Assembly (NCBI RefSeq): GCF_004514475.2
Contig: NZ_MYFO02000010.1
Span: 124,001 to 188,000, forward strand
Direction of reading: 5' to 3'
Origin: Paenibacillus athensensis
Lineage (GTDB): Bacteria; Bacillota; Bacilli; Paenibacillales; NBRC-103111
Length of the DNA: 64,000 nucleotides
Part shown: one piece after another, positions 33,617 to 41,058 of the stretch
Numbering within the stretch: the first letter of the stretch is position 1
Layout of the letters: the number at the start of each line of letters is the position of its first letter
Notes under the pieces: model-generated
What the model saw: the letters and a program-made list of their open reading frames with translations, nothing else
What the model was told of the DNA's origin: nothing
Database searches by the model: none
Made by a program: the position numbers and the translations under genes

Positions 33617-33635
33617 ATCCTCCAAAAAGGAGGAT
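33617..33635. repeat. short inverted repeat upstream of yhfI
   Basis: ATCCTCC, AAAAA, GGAGGAT: a 7-bp perfect hairpin 25 bases before the yhfI start. No T-run follows on either strand. It could sequester ribosome-site-like sequence in the leader or act as an operator. Confidence 0.5.
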
Positions 33636-33660
33636 GCATATTCCATAGGAGGTCGTACAT

Positions 33661-34398
33661 ATGCACATCACGATCCTTGGCCCCTGGGGCGCTTACCCGC
33701 AGGCGGGAGAAGCGACTGCGGGCTATTTGCTGGAGACGGACGACAATCGCGTGCTGCTCGACTGCGGCAGCGGCGTGCTTGCCGGACTGCAAAAGCGGCT
33801 GAGCCTTGACGAGCTGACTCATGTAATGATTACTCATGCCCATTACGATCATATCGCCGATCTGGGCTGCTTGCAGTATGCCTGTCTGATCGACAAGGAC
33901 TTGGAGCGGCGTCAAGCCGATCTGCCAATCTATATGGCCTGCGAGTCGGGACATGCGGAAGCGCTGGGGCACAAGGCGATGCCCGGAACGATTATGGTGC
34001 CGGTGGCTGCAGATGATACACTGGAGCTGGGCGGAATGACTTGCTCGTTCATGCGCACCTTGCACGGTGTTTATTGCTTGGCAGTCAAAGTGCGCTGCGG
34101 CGGCCGGACGCTTGTGTTTACAGCGGATACCAGCTTCGATGAAGCGCTGATTCCGTTTTGCGCGGGAGCGGATCTGTTGCTTGCGGAAACGTCGTTTTAT
34201 GCCGATCAGGATGCGCGGCGCTACGGGCATATGAACGCGCGAGAGGTAGGCATGCTGGCGGCGCGGGCCGGGGTGGGCAAGCTGGTGCTGACGCATTTGC
34301 CGCATTTTGGCGAGCTGGAGAAGCTCGTGGAGGAAGCGACGGCCGAATTTGACGGAGAAATAACGCTCGCAAGCTGCGGCATGGAGCTTGAGCTTTAG
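33661..34398 (+). CDS. yhfI: metallo-beta-lactamase fold hydrolase (YhfI type)
   Basis: A 245-residue soluble MBL-fold protein resembling RNase Z and B. subtilis YhfI: ITILGPWGAYPQAGEAT, LLDCGSGVLAGL, the metal motif ITHAHYDHIADLG, HGVYCLAVKVR, FTADTSF and the late VLTHLPHFG His. The ATG is behind AGGAGGTCGTACAT. The actual substrate of YhfI-type enzymes is not known. It is convergent with hsp20. Confidence 0.88.
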   Translation: MHITILGPWGAYPQAGEATAGYLLETDDNRVLLDCGSGVLAGLQKRLSLDELTHVMITHAHYDHIADLGCLQYACLIDKDLERRQADLPIYMACESGHAEALGHKAMPGTIMVPVAADDTLELGGMTCSFMRTLHGVYCLAVKVRCGGRTLVFTADTSFDEALIPFCAGADLLLAETSFYADQDARRYGHMNAREVGMLAARAGVGKLVLTHLPHFGELEKLVEEATAEFDGEITLASCGMELEL

Positions 34399-34411
34399 CC
34401 GGCGGACATAG

Positions 34412-34444
34412 AAAAACCGCTTCGCGCGGCAGGCGGCGAAGCGG
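34412..34444 (-). terminator. terminator of hsp20 (leftward)
   Basis: CCGCTTCGC / GCGAAGCGG, a 9-bp stem, followed in the leftward direction by five T residues (complement of 34412-34416). It lies between the convergent yhfI and hsp20 genes. Confidence 0.85.
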
Positions 34445-34468
34445 CGGGTGACGGGCGCGAGCGCCCAA

Positions 34469-34903
34469 TCAATGAAATTCGACATCGATATGCTTTTGCG
34501 AATCCTTCCACATCTTGGGCATTCTCACTTCGAGGATGCCGTTTTTGTAAGTAGCTGACGTGCCCTCTACGCTAACGGGCGAAGGCAGCGTGACGGATCG
34601 CTGGAATTTGCCGGCAAACCGTTCCCGGCGATGCAGACGTTCCTCTTGAATTTCGTTGCTGCGATGCACAACGCCGTGAATCGTCAGCGTCTGGTCGTCG
34701 ACGTGCAGGTGCACGTCTTCTTTTTTCTCCAGACCGGGAATTTCGCAATGGGCAATCACTTCATGATCATTTTCAAAAACATCAATGCGGTTGTTAAATT
34801 CAGATAAAAAGCCGAAGCTGCCGTGCGGGTCGTTGAAAAACTTGTCGAGGCTCGTTTTCCAATTCTCCAGATTGCGGAACGGCTCATAAGGAATCAGCGG
34901 CAT
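34469..34903 (-). CDS. small heat shock protein Hsp20
   Basis: A 144-residue alpha-crystallin-domain chaperone: an N-terminal arm (YEPFRNLENWKTSLDKFF), the crystallin core (about 43-130: RIDVFENDHEVIAHCEIPGLEKKEDVHLHVD in pieces) and the terminal GILEVRMPKMW. The last segment lacks a clear IxI motif (HIDVEF at the end instead). The ATG at 34903 follows TAGGAGGG. An upstream frame to 34969 is ignored. It is monocistronic with its own terminator. Confidence 0.93.
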   Translation of the reverse strand: MPLIPYEPFRNLENWKTSLDKFFNDPHGSFGFLSEFNNRIDVFENDHEVIAHCEIPGLEKKEDVHLHVDDQTLTIHGVVHRSNEIQEERLHRRERFAGKFQRSVTLPSPVSVEGTSATYKNGILEVRMPKMWKDSQKHIDVEFH

Positions 34904-34990
34904 GCGGATGTCCCTCCTAGTGGAATAGTTTCGTGGATAGATTTTCCGAAAAGGAGGGCTGTTATGCACCGTTCCAACGGGAAACGGGCT

Positions 34991-35572
34991 TTAACTGGTC
35001 GTCGTTGGCATATGCGACAGCACGGCCTTGCGCACGCCATCGAGCGTATGCGACAATTCCATATTTTCAAACACATGCTCGCATTGCTTGCGATAGGACA
35101 CTTCCTCGATATAGTGATTCATGTAATGGTCGATCACATCCATCGGCATGCCGCGCGCTTGCAGCCGCTCGACAATCGTCTGCTTGCTGGCGTAAATGAA
35201 AATGCGCACGGCTCTATCGCCGTATTCGAATTTAAAACGGTTGGCCGCATAGCGGTTGACGATCACGTAGACGTTGTGATGCGTTGCGAGCGCTCTCTCA
35301 ATATCGGCTTTGCGGATACCGTAAAAATGGCCGTCGATTTCCACTGTTTGAAAAAACTCCCCGGCAATATCGGCGTCAATGAACGCCCGACGGGACAGAA
35401 ACCTGTAATCCACGCCTTCAACCTCACGCGGCCGCGGCGTGCGGGTGGTGCAGGACACGATCGGGACGAAACCGAGCTCCTTGGCGATCTGCTTGGCCAC
35501 GGTTTTGCGTCCGGAGCCGCTGGTGCCGGTAAACACAAAAATCGTTCCTTGTCCTTGGTCGGTGTTCATCAT
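34991..35572 (-). CDS. guanylate-kinase-like protein with atypical P-loop
   Basis: A 193-residue protein with the guanylate kinase fold: FVFTGTSGSGRKTVAKQIA at 12-30, SCTTRTPRPREVEGVDYRFLS with the GMP-binding Arg and Tyr, and FIDADIAGEFFQTVEIDGHFYGI. The usual P-loop lysine (GPSGxGKGT) is Arg here, followed by Lys (GSGRKT). The lid region is weakly conserved. It is probably a paralogue rather than the essential Gmk, which normally sits by rpoZ. GAGGAGGAATG lies upstream of the ATG. Substrate and role are unknown. Confidence 0.75.
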   Translation of the reverse strand: MMNTDQGQGTIFVFTGTSGSGRKTVAKQIAKELGFVPIVSCTTRTPRPREVEGVDYRFLSRRAFIDADIAGEFFQTVEIDGHFYGIRKADIERALATHHNVYVIVNRYAANRFKFEYGDRAVRIFIYASKQTIVERLQARGMPMDVIDHYMNHYIEEVSYRKQCEHVFENMELSHTLDGVRKAVLSHMPTTTS

Positions 35573-35838
35573 CCATTCCTCCTCGAATACAGCGGATTGA
35601 AACGCTTACTTCCTACTTTCATTATAGTACGAAAATTCAGATAATTAAATAGCGATTCCTTAGGGGAAACGTTTTCCGCGTAAACTTTTTAGATCGGCTT
35701 GTCCGCTGCCGCTTCGGGATTTGACTTCATCGCTGGAAGGCTGGTATCGTGGGTGCAGCAAGCTCGGGAGGCAGACGTGATCCGCGTTGCGGAACTGCGG
35801 TTTTCAGAGCTTCATCGCGAAGCGGGAGGTGAGCTGAT

Positions 35839-36069
35839 ATGCCGAGGTTTGCCCATCCAAGCGTGGAGGCAACGGCGTTTTTGCGTCAAAAAACCGGCAG
35901 CACCGTGCTGGAATGCTACACGTTTATCGATCCGGACCGGCCGGAGAAGAGCTTCTTTGCCGTCCGTACCGCCAATAATCTGATCCGCGTCGATTTTGCG
36001 GAGATTGACTATGATCCGTCCAGCTATGCGAGCCTGCTGGAAGGTCTGTATCGGGCGATTTACGAATAA
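35839..36069 (+). CDS. hypothetical protein, 76 residues
   Basis: I do not recognise this small soluble protein. It reads like one compact alpha/beta domain (FLRQKTGSTVLECYTFIDPDRP, then FFAVRTANNLIRVDFAEIDYDPS). The ATG is preceded by GGGAGGTGAGCTGAT and the gene is followed by an intrinsic terminator, both supporting expression as a single gene. The overlapping frame starting at 35699 is a shadow. Confidence 0.65.
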   Translation: MPRFAHPSVEATAFLRQKTGSTVLECYTFIDPDRPEKSFFAVRTANNLIRVDFAEIDYDPSSYASLLEGLYRAIYE

Positions 36070-36103
36070 GCGGGCTTGTCGGCGGGCCCAAGCCAAACCT
36101 TGG

Positions 36104-36143
36104 GCACTTCTATAGCGTTTGTGCGCGCGGGAAGTGCTTTTTT
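36104..36143 (+). terminator. intrinsic terminator after the 76-residue gene
   Basis: GCACTTC (36104-36110) pairs with GAAGTGC (36131-36137), followed by six T residues. Confidence 0.85.
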
Positions 36144-36281
36144 GCATGCGCCTGGATAAAAGCTGTCGGACTCGCGGAAGTTATGCACACAATTCAGTTA
36201 GAGCCTATGTGGATAACTATGGAGGGGTGAAAAGTATTTGCAGAGCGCCAAGCGGAGCGTCCTGCAAGCCCTGCGCGTAAT

Positions 36282-36306
36282 AAAAAAAGACCCCTGTGGG
36301 GTCTTT
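36282..36306 (-). terminator. terminator of the Cys-rich small protein gene (leftward)
   Basis: A 9-bp stem AAAGACCCC / GGGGTCTTT with a 3-base loop, followed leftward by a T-run (complement of 36282-36288). Confidence 0.92.
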
Positions 36307-36323
36307 GCGCTGCCGTTTGGCGG

Positions 36324-36593
36324 CTATTGCTGAATCATCGGCAATGCCTGGTCGGCAATTTTATGCATATAGCGGTCGAGGCAGTTGCACAAATAGTCTC
36401 TGCGGCAGATCGGGCAAGGCTCCTTCATCAGCCGGTTCAGGTTGGCAATTTTGCCGACGCCTGTTTGCGGGTCTCTTTCGAAAAACAACCGGCATTGGCT
36501 GCGGTCTTTCAAAATCGCAACGACCTCGAACAGACCGTTCTTTTTATTGTCACTGACGACTTTTGCCTCTACCACCTGCGGATCATAAGCCAT
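36324..36593 (-). CDS. hypothetical Cys-rich small protein, 89 residues
   Basis: Family not recognised. The C-terminal half has four cysteines in CPICRRDYLCNC, a possible metal-binding knuckle, after a basic helical stretch. The N-terminal half is an alpha/beta segment (VVEAKVVSDNKKNGLFEVVAIL). GAGGAGGAATACAT precedes the ATG. It is divergent from the 85-residue gene, with a 30-bp inverted repeat in between. Confidence 0.7.
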   Translation of the reverse strand: MAYDPQVVEAKVVSDNKKNGLFEVVAILKDRSQCRLFFERDPQTGVGKIANLNRLMKEPCPICRRDYLCNCLDRYMHKIADQALPMIQQ

Positions 36594-36640
36594 ATGTATT
36601 CCTCCTCAAACTGGTGTAGCCTTTTTCTTCTAAAGCGCTA

Positions 36641-36670
36641 ACGCATTAGTATATTATATAAATAATGCGT
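36641..36670. promoter_or_regulatory. inverted repeat between divergent small genes
   Basis: ACGCATTA, a 14-base AT-rich spacer (GTATATTATATAAA) and TAATGCGT: 8-bp perfect arms in the 104-base gap between leftward and rightward genes. The spacer contains -10-like sequences on both strands. It is a candidate shared operator. Confidence 0.5.
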
Positions 36671-36697
36671 ACTTTATTCAATAGGAGGGATCGGACG

Positions 36698-36955
36698 ATG
36701 AAGATCGATTATTATGAAGCCGAAACGGACGGTGAAACGCAGGTCGCGCAGGTCGGCGTGCAATTTGAGGACGAGCCCGACGCGCTGTACGTGGCGGAGC
36801 TCAAGATGATCGGTGGCGTGGCTCGCACATGGACGCTGTATTACAACGGGTTCGATTGCAGCTATGCGTTCCGTCGCGAGGAGCAGGAGCAGCTATGCGC
36901 GTATTTGAACGAGAAGGGCGTGGCCGTCCGTTTGGCGGAGCGGGATGAGGGGTAA
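36698..36955 (+). CDS. hypothetical protein, 85 residues
   Basis: Family not recognised. An acidic small protein, predicted mostly beta in the first 60 residues (YYEAETDGETQVAQVGVQF, TWTLYYNGFDCSYAF), then a helix. The ATG at 36698 follows TAGGAGGG. The earlier start at 36665 lacks a ribosome site. It is divergent from the Cys-rich gene, and its 3' end overlaps the convergent YqkK-like gene by 63 bases. Confidence 0.65.
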   Translation: MKIDYYEAETDGETQVAQVGVQFEDEPDALYVAELKMIGGVARTWTLYYNGFDCSYAFRREEQEQLCAYLNEKGVAVRLAERDEG

Positions 36956-37156
36956 AAAGCAAAAGGAATCGTCCCTGTCAGGCAGGCAACGATTCCTTTC
37001 GTATTTGCGGCGCTGCCGTTCCCGCGCTTCATGAAGCGTCGGCGTCCGCCGTTCGACGGGCATTACGCCATTCCAGCTGCCGCGGCGGTCGGCCGGGTCG
37101 GCATGGCCTTCGCGAATGCGCCGGGCGCGATGTTTATAGGCTGAAGATTGAGCCAT
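36893..37156 (-). CDS. YqkK-like small basic protein
   Basis: An 87-residue, Arg-rich protein starting MAQSSAYKHRARRIREG, followed by RGSWNGVMPVERRTPTL and RDDSFCF. This resembles the short YqkK-type family (KSxAHKxRxKLxREG, then RxSWxx, ending in xDSFxC). The ATG at 37156 has AAGGAGG 8 bases upstream, a strong site. The last 30 or so codons run through a hairpin that would act as a terminator, and overlap the 3' end of the convergent gene, so the true C-terminus may be shorter in relatives. The function is unknown. Confidence 0.62.
   Translation of the reverse strand: MAQSSAYKHRARRIREGHADPADRRGSWNGVMPVERRTPTLHEARERQRRKYERNRCLPDRDDSFCFLPLIPLRQTDGHALLVQIRA
36962..36999. terminator. bidirectional hairpin between convergent small genes
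   Basis: An 11-bp perfect stem AAAGGAATCGT / ACGATTCCTTT. Rightward it is followed by CGTATTTGC. Leftward it is followed by TGCTTTTT. It lies inside the 3' part of the YqkK-like reading frame. Confidence 0.7.
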
Positions 37157-37281
37157 CGGGATGGCCTCCTTGCTGGATTGATTCGCCGTAACCGGCGTAC
37201 AGTTTATGGTACGCGCCTTGCACGTTGGCAGCAACGGAAAGTTTGACTATCAAGGAAAAAAGCCGAGCGCACACAGCTGCT

Positions 37282-37311
37282 TTGCGCAACCTGGAGGAAA
37301 GTTGTTATAAT
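37282..37311 (+). promoter_or_regulatory. probable sigma-A promoter
   Basis: TTGCGC at 37282-37287, an 18-base spacer, and TATAAT at 37306-37311 with an extended -10 TGT. It is placed about 50 bases before the 60-residue gene. Confidence 0.65.
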
Positions 37312-37364
37312 GACGGCATAACTTGCTCAAGCGGCTGAACGCCGGGGCCGGACGGAGGTGCAAG

Positions 37365-37547
37365 GTGCGCGTACACATTCAGGTTTCGATCGGCGGCGAG
37401 CCGGTCAAAACCGATACGATCGTGATCGAAGAGCAGAAGCTTGGCGAGTTGACCGATGAGGAGATCGAAAGCGCGATTGAAATCAACATTCGCAGCTGGG
37501 TCGATCGACATGTGCAGGTGGAGTGGGAAGTGGAAGAAGACGAGTAG
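37365..37547 (+). CDS. hypothetical acidic protein, 60 residues
   Basis: Family not recognised. A small protein with a beta start (RVHIQVSIGGEPVKTDTIVI), an acidic helix (LTDEEIESAIEINIRSWV) and a strongly acidic C-terminus (EWEVEEDE). The GTG at 37365 follows GGAGGTG by 4 bases, and a good promoter lies upstream. It may be a binding adaptor, but nothing in the sequence proves it. Confidence 0.65.
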   Translation: MRVHIQVSIGGEPVKTDTIVIEEQKLGELTDEEIESAIEINIRSWVDRHVQVEWEVEEDE

Positions 37548-37626
37548 CGGGCCAACTGCCCGATCGTGGCGCTGGCCGTTGGCGGCTGTCGGAGGTGGAG
37601 CGCAAGCTCTTGCAGCCAGCAAGCAA

Positions 37627-37666
37627 CAGCTCCGCATCGGGCCGTTGTAAGGTCCGTGCGGAGCTG
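37627..37666. terminator. hairpin between convergent genes
   Basis: A 10-bp perfect stem CAGCTCCGCA / TGCGGAGCTG with a 20-base loop and no clear T-run on either side. It is a possible weak terminator for the genes on both sides. Confidence 0.45.
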
Positions 37667-37683
37667 CGGGCTTATAGCTAATA

Positions 37684-37866
37684 TCAATGGACGATCGAAA
37701 CGCCGGTTTTCTGCACGGCATGCTCCCAACTGGGATAGTAGTACAGGGCGTTTTTCATCAAATCGGGATGCTGCTTCTTCACATTTTTTTTCGTCAGTAG
37801 TTCTCCGCTGTTGTGAAGCTGCACAATTTGGCTCAGCACTTCATCTGCGCTCATGTTTAGCTCCAT
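37684..37866 (-). CDS. small protein resembling a homing-endonuclease-associated repeat
   Basis: A 60-residue protein of the pattern ADEVLSQIVQLHNSGELLTKKNVKKQHPDLMKNALYYYPSWEHAVQKTG (read in parts): helix, short turn, helix, then a SWxxAxxxxG ending. That is the layout of the small DNA-binding repeats found beside HNH and homing endonucleases. Here it stands as a single free unit. AAAGGAGATGACAAGCG precedes the ATG. No endonuclease gene is adjacent. DNA binding is inferred. Confidence 0.55.
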   Translation of the reverse strand: MELNMSADEVLSQIVQLHNSGELLTKKNVKKQHPDLMKNALYYYPSWEHAVQKTGVSIVH

Positions 37867-38042
37867 CGCTTGTCATCTCCTTTATGGGGGGTTACCAGCA
37901 GTTCTCTCCATGAACAAGGAAAATCATACCTGAGCCTGCAGGCCAAACAGCATGCTGGGAAGCAGCACGACCAATAAGCTTGCCCGGCTGCGCTCGCGAA
38001 CGGAGCGAAGACGGCAAGCGCGCCGGCCGGGGGAACTCCGGC

Positions 38043-38303
38043 TTATTTGCGTCGTTTGGCTTTGAAGCGCGGCGCGACATAGTTGCGCTTGCGGTCGCGA
38101 AAAAACGTCCAGCCGCCGATAAACGCTACGCCCAATGCGAACAATACGAAGCCAAGCGTGAATTTGCCCCACAGCATATGGCGGTCGGGCCCGCCAAACT
38201 GCGCGAAAAAGGCGTCCTTCATCGCCAGAAATCCATATGTGGCGGTCAGACCCGGAATGACGAGCATCAGGATGGCGATCAGTCTGAAAAAAGGCGCTTT
38301 CAT
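38043..38303 (-). CDS. yqzF: DUF2627 membrane protein (YqzF)
   Basis: An 86-residue protein with two membrane helices (about 5-25 and 42-64) and a basic tail, RDRKRNYVAPRFKAKRR, matching YqzF in length, FRLIAILMLVIPG and GVAFIGGWTFFRDRKRN. The ATG at 38303 follows GAGGAG. In Bacillus yqzF also neighbours the bkd operon, which starts 166 bases away, divergently. The function is unknown. Confidence 0.85.
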   Translation of the reverse strand: MKAPFFRLIAILMLVIPGLTATYGFLAMKDAFFAQFGGPDRHMLWGKFTLGFVLFALGVAFIGGWTFFRDRKRNYVAPRFKAKRRK

Positions 38304-38468
38304 AGGTACTCCTCGATGTTTTTCTATCATCATACCTTGAATCGCTTTTCGTGTCTAATCGCGAAATAAGACTATGATTCCGCCGGTAAAAAAGGGTAAT
38401 ATAGTAGAGATACAGCGTATACATATGAGAATAACTAGGATCGTCAACCCAAGGAGGAGCCGGAAGCG

Positions 38469-39893
38469 ATGAGTGAATATAGATATGATGTAGTGGTGCT
38501 GGGCGGAGGCGTCGGCGGGTACACGGCGGCTATTCGCGCTGCGCAGCTGGGCAAAAAGGTGGCGCTTGTCGATCGGGACAAGCTTGGCGGCACGTGCCTG
38601 CATCGGGGCTGCATCCCGAGCAAGGCACTGCTGCGCAGCGCCGAGGTGCTGGCCACGATGAAAGAGAGCGAGAGCTACGGCATTGCCGCCACCGGGGTGG
38701 AGCTGAATTTCGGTGGGGTGCTGGCGCGCAAGGAGAAAATCGTCGGCCAGCTGCACCAGGGCTTGCAGTTTTTGATGAAAAAACATCAGATCACCGTTCA
38801 CCACGGCAGCGGGCGGATCATCGGGCCGTCGATCTTTTCGCCGCGCAGCGGAGCGGTTTCGGTTGAGCGCGAGGACGGCGAGCTGGAGATGCTGCTGTCG
38901 GACAATCTGATCATTGCCACGGGCTCGCGGCCGCGCAGTCTGCCGGGACTGACGATCGACGACGAGCGGATTCTTTCCAGCGAAGGCGCGCTGAATATGG
39001 ACAGCCTGCCAGCGTCGATGCTGATTATCGGCGGCGGCGTGATCGGCGTCGAGTGGGCATCGATGCTTTGCGATTTCGGCGTGGAGGTGACGATTGTCGA
39101 GCTGGACAAGCGGCTCGTGGCGCAAGAGGACGCGGACGTGTCGCGCGAGCTTGAGCGCGTATTCCGGGGGCGCGGCATCCGTATCGTAACCGGCGCGAAG
39201 GTGCTTCCGGATACGCTGCGCTTCGAAGACGGCCGGTTGATTCTGGAAGCCGAGCAGAAGGGCGAGCGGATCGAGCTGTCGGCGGAGAAAGCGCTCGTGT
39301 CCGTGGGCCGCGTCGCGAACGTCGAAGGCATCGGGCTGGAGAATACGGACGTCAAGGTCGAGAACGGCTGCGTCAGCGTCAACGGCTTCATGCAAACGGC
39401 CGAATCGCATATTTACGCGGTTGGCGACGTGGTCGGCGGGCTGATGCTGGCGCACGTCGCCGGACACGAAGGGATCATCGCCGCCGAGCATATCGCCGGA
39501 GGCCAGCCGCATGCGCTGGACGCCCGGCTGGTGCCGCGCTGCACGTACACGCGTCCGGAAATCGCCAGCATCGGCTGGACGGAGCAGCAGGCGAGCGAAC
39601 GCGGACACAGCGTCAAAACCGGCCGCTTCAGCTTCAAGGCTGTCGGCAAGGCGCTCGTCTACGGCGACGCGGACGGCTTCGTCAAAGTCGTGGCCGACGC
39701 CAAGACGAACGATATTCTGGGCGTTCACATGATCGGACCGCACGTGACCGACAACATTACGGAAGCGGCGCTGGCTCAGGTGCTCAATGCGACGCCGTGG
39801 GAGGTCGGGCAAACGATTCATCCGCATCCGACGCTGTCGGAGGCGCTGGGCGAAGCGATGCTGGCCGTGGACGGCATGGCGATCAGCGGCTAG
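38469..39893 (+). CDS. lpdV: dihydrolipoyl dehydrogenase of the branched-chain 2-oxo acid complex
   Basis: E3 flavoprotein that reoxidises the lipoyl groups of BkdB. The 474-residue protein has the FAD site VVLGGGVGGYTAAIRAAQLG, the redox disulfide in GGTCLHRGCIPSKALL, the NAD site LIIGGGVIGVEWASML, GDVVGGLMLAHVA and the C-terminal active-site HPHPTLSEALGEA. CAAGGAGGAG precedes the ATG. It heads lpdV-bkdAA-bkdAB-bkdB. The ptb, bcd, buk and bkdR genes found in Bacillus are absent from this window. Confidence 0.94.
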   Translation: MSEYRYDVVVLGGGVGGYTAAIRAAQLGKKVALVDRDKLGGTCLHRGCIPSKALLRSAEVLATMKESESYGIAATGVELNFGGVLARKEKIVGQLHQGLQFLMKKHQITVHHGSGRIIGPSIFSPRSGAVSVEREDGELEMLLSDNLIIATGSRPRSLPGLTIDDERILSSEGALNMDSLPASMLIIGGGVIGVEWASMLCDFGVEVTIVELDKRLVAQEDADVSRELERVFRGRGIRIVTGAKVLPDTLRFEDGRLILEAEQKGERIELSAEKALVSVGRVANVEGIGLENTDVKVENGCVSVNGFMQTAESHIYAVGDVVGGLMLAHVAGHEGIIAAEHIAGGQPHALDARLVPRCTYTRPEIASIGWTEQQASERGHSVKTGRFSFKAVGKALVYGDADGFVKVVADAKTNDILGVHMIGPHVTDNITEAALAQVLNATPWEVGQTIHPHPTLSEALGEAMLAVDGMAISG

Positions 39894-39958
39894 GCGGCAC
39901 GCGGACCCGACGGCTGCGCTGCATATAGCAGGCGTAGCCGTTTCTTCGAAACATAAAA

Positions 39959-39987
39959 TTGTATTCATACGCGATTGCGTTTATAAT
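39959..39987 (+). promoter_or_regulatory. probable sigma-A promoter of bkdAA
   Basis: TTGTAT at 39959-39964, a 17-base spacer and consensus TATAAT at 39982-39987, in the 151-base gap between lpdV and bkdAA. No -24/-12 sigma-L element (as in B. subtilis bkd) was seen. Confidence 0.65.
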
Positions 39988-40044
39988 AAATTTATAGTGC
40001 CAAGTATTAGGACCAGGTAATAAAAAATAAAGGAGGCACACTCC

Positions 40045-41055
40045 ATGTCAATCGGTCAACTCTCCAAACACCGAAGCTTGGGTCTGTCGGATGAAGAAGC
40101 GGTACGCATGTATGAGATGATGTCGCTGGCCCGCAAGTATGACGATCGCGGCTTGATGCTGCAACGCGCGGGCAAGGTGCCGTTTCATATTTCCGGAATC
40201 GGCCAGGAGGCCGGACAAGTGGGTATGGCGTTTGCCATGCAGCCGTATAAAGATTACTTTTTGCCTTACTACCGCGATTTCGCTTTCGTGCTGTCGATCG
40301 GCATGACGGTGAAGGATTTGATGCTTTCGCTGTTTTGCAAAGCGGAGGACGTTAACAGCGGCGGGCGGCAGATGCCCGGTCATTTCGGGGCCAAGCGCCT
40401 GAATATCGTAACGGGCTCTTCGCCGGTGACGACCCAGGTGCCGCATGCCGTCGGCATTGCGCTGGCCGCCAAGATGAAGAAGCAGGATTTCGTCACGCTA
40501 GTGACGTTTGGCGAAGGCTCCAGCAATCAGGGCGATTTCCACGAGGGCTGCAACTTTGCCGGCGTGCACAAGCTGCCGATGATCATTGTCTGCGAAAACA
40601 ATCAATATGCGATCTCCGTCCCGCTGCACAAGCAGGTATCCGGCAAAATCGCCGACCGCGCGCTGGGCTACGGCTTCCCCGGCTATCAGGTGGACGGGAC
40701 GGATGCGCTGGAGGTATACCGGGTGACGAAAGAAGCGCGCGAGCGCGCGGTGCGCGGCGAAGGCCCGACGCTGATCGAGCTGGTGACATACCGCATTTCG
40801 CCGCATTCGACGTCGGACGACGATATGCTGTACAGGACGCGCGAAGAGGTTGAAGAGATGCGCGGACGCGACGGCTTGCCGAAGTTCAAGCAGTATTTGA
40901 TCGAGTGCGGCTTGTGGAGCGAGGAGCAGGACAGTCAGCTGCAGGAGCGGCAGAAGCAGGAAGTGAACGAGGCGACGAAATATGCCGATCTCGCGCCTTA
41001 TCCGAAGCCGGAGGATACGCTCCTCCACGTGTATGCGGAAGGGGAGGGACGATAG
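40045..41055 (+). CDS. bkdAA: branched-chain 2-oxo acid dehydrogenase E1 alpha
   Basis: Decarboxylates 2-oxo acids from Val, Leu and Ile, giving primers for branched-chain fatty acids. The 336-residue protein carries the ThDP/Mg motif FGEGSSNQGDFHEGCNFAGV (with NNQYAIS following), GQEAGQVGMAFAM and the phosphorylation-loop-like YRISPHSTSDD. AAAGGAGG precedes the ATG. It is 3 bases from bkdAB, so the two E1 subunits are coupled. Confidence 0.94.
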   Translation: MSIGQLSKHRSLGLSDEEAVRMYEMMSLARKYDDRGLMLQRAGKVPFHISGIGQEAGQVGMAFAMQPYKDYFLPYYRDFAFVLSIGMTVKDLMLSLFCKAEDVNSGGRQMPGHFGAKRLNIVTGSSPVTTQVPHAVGIALAAKMKKQDFVTLVTFGEGSSNQGDFHEGCNFAGVHKLPMIIVCENNQYAISVPLHKQVSGKIADRALGYGFPGYQVDGTDALEVYRVTKEARERAVRGEGPTLIELVTYRISPHSTSDDDMLYRTREEVEEMRGRDGLPKFKQYLIECGLWSEEQDSQLQERQKQEVNEATKYADLAPYPKPEDTLLHVYAEGEGR

Positions 41056-41058
41056 GCG

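Noticed and set aside
36238-36333. 31-codon plus frame behind GGAGGGG
   Set aside because: It runs through the leftward terminator and into the opposite gene. The spacing from the ribosome-like site is too long and the peptide looks random.
38355-39968. 537-residue leftward reading frame
   Set aside because: Mirror of lpdV, which has all FAD, NAD and redox motifs. The leftward translation is His/Arg-rich without motifs.
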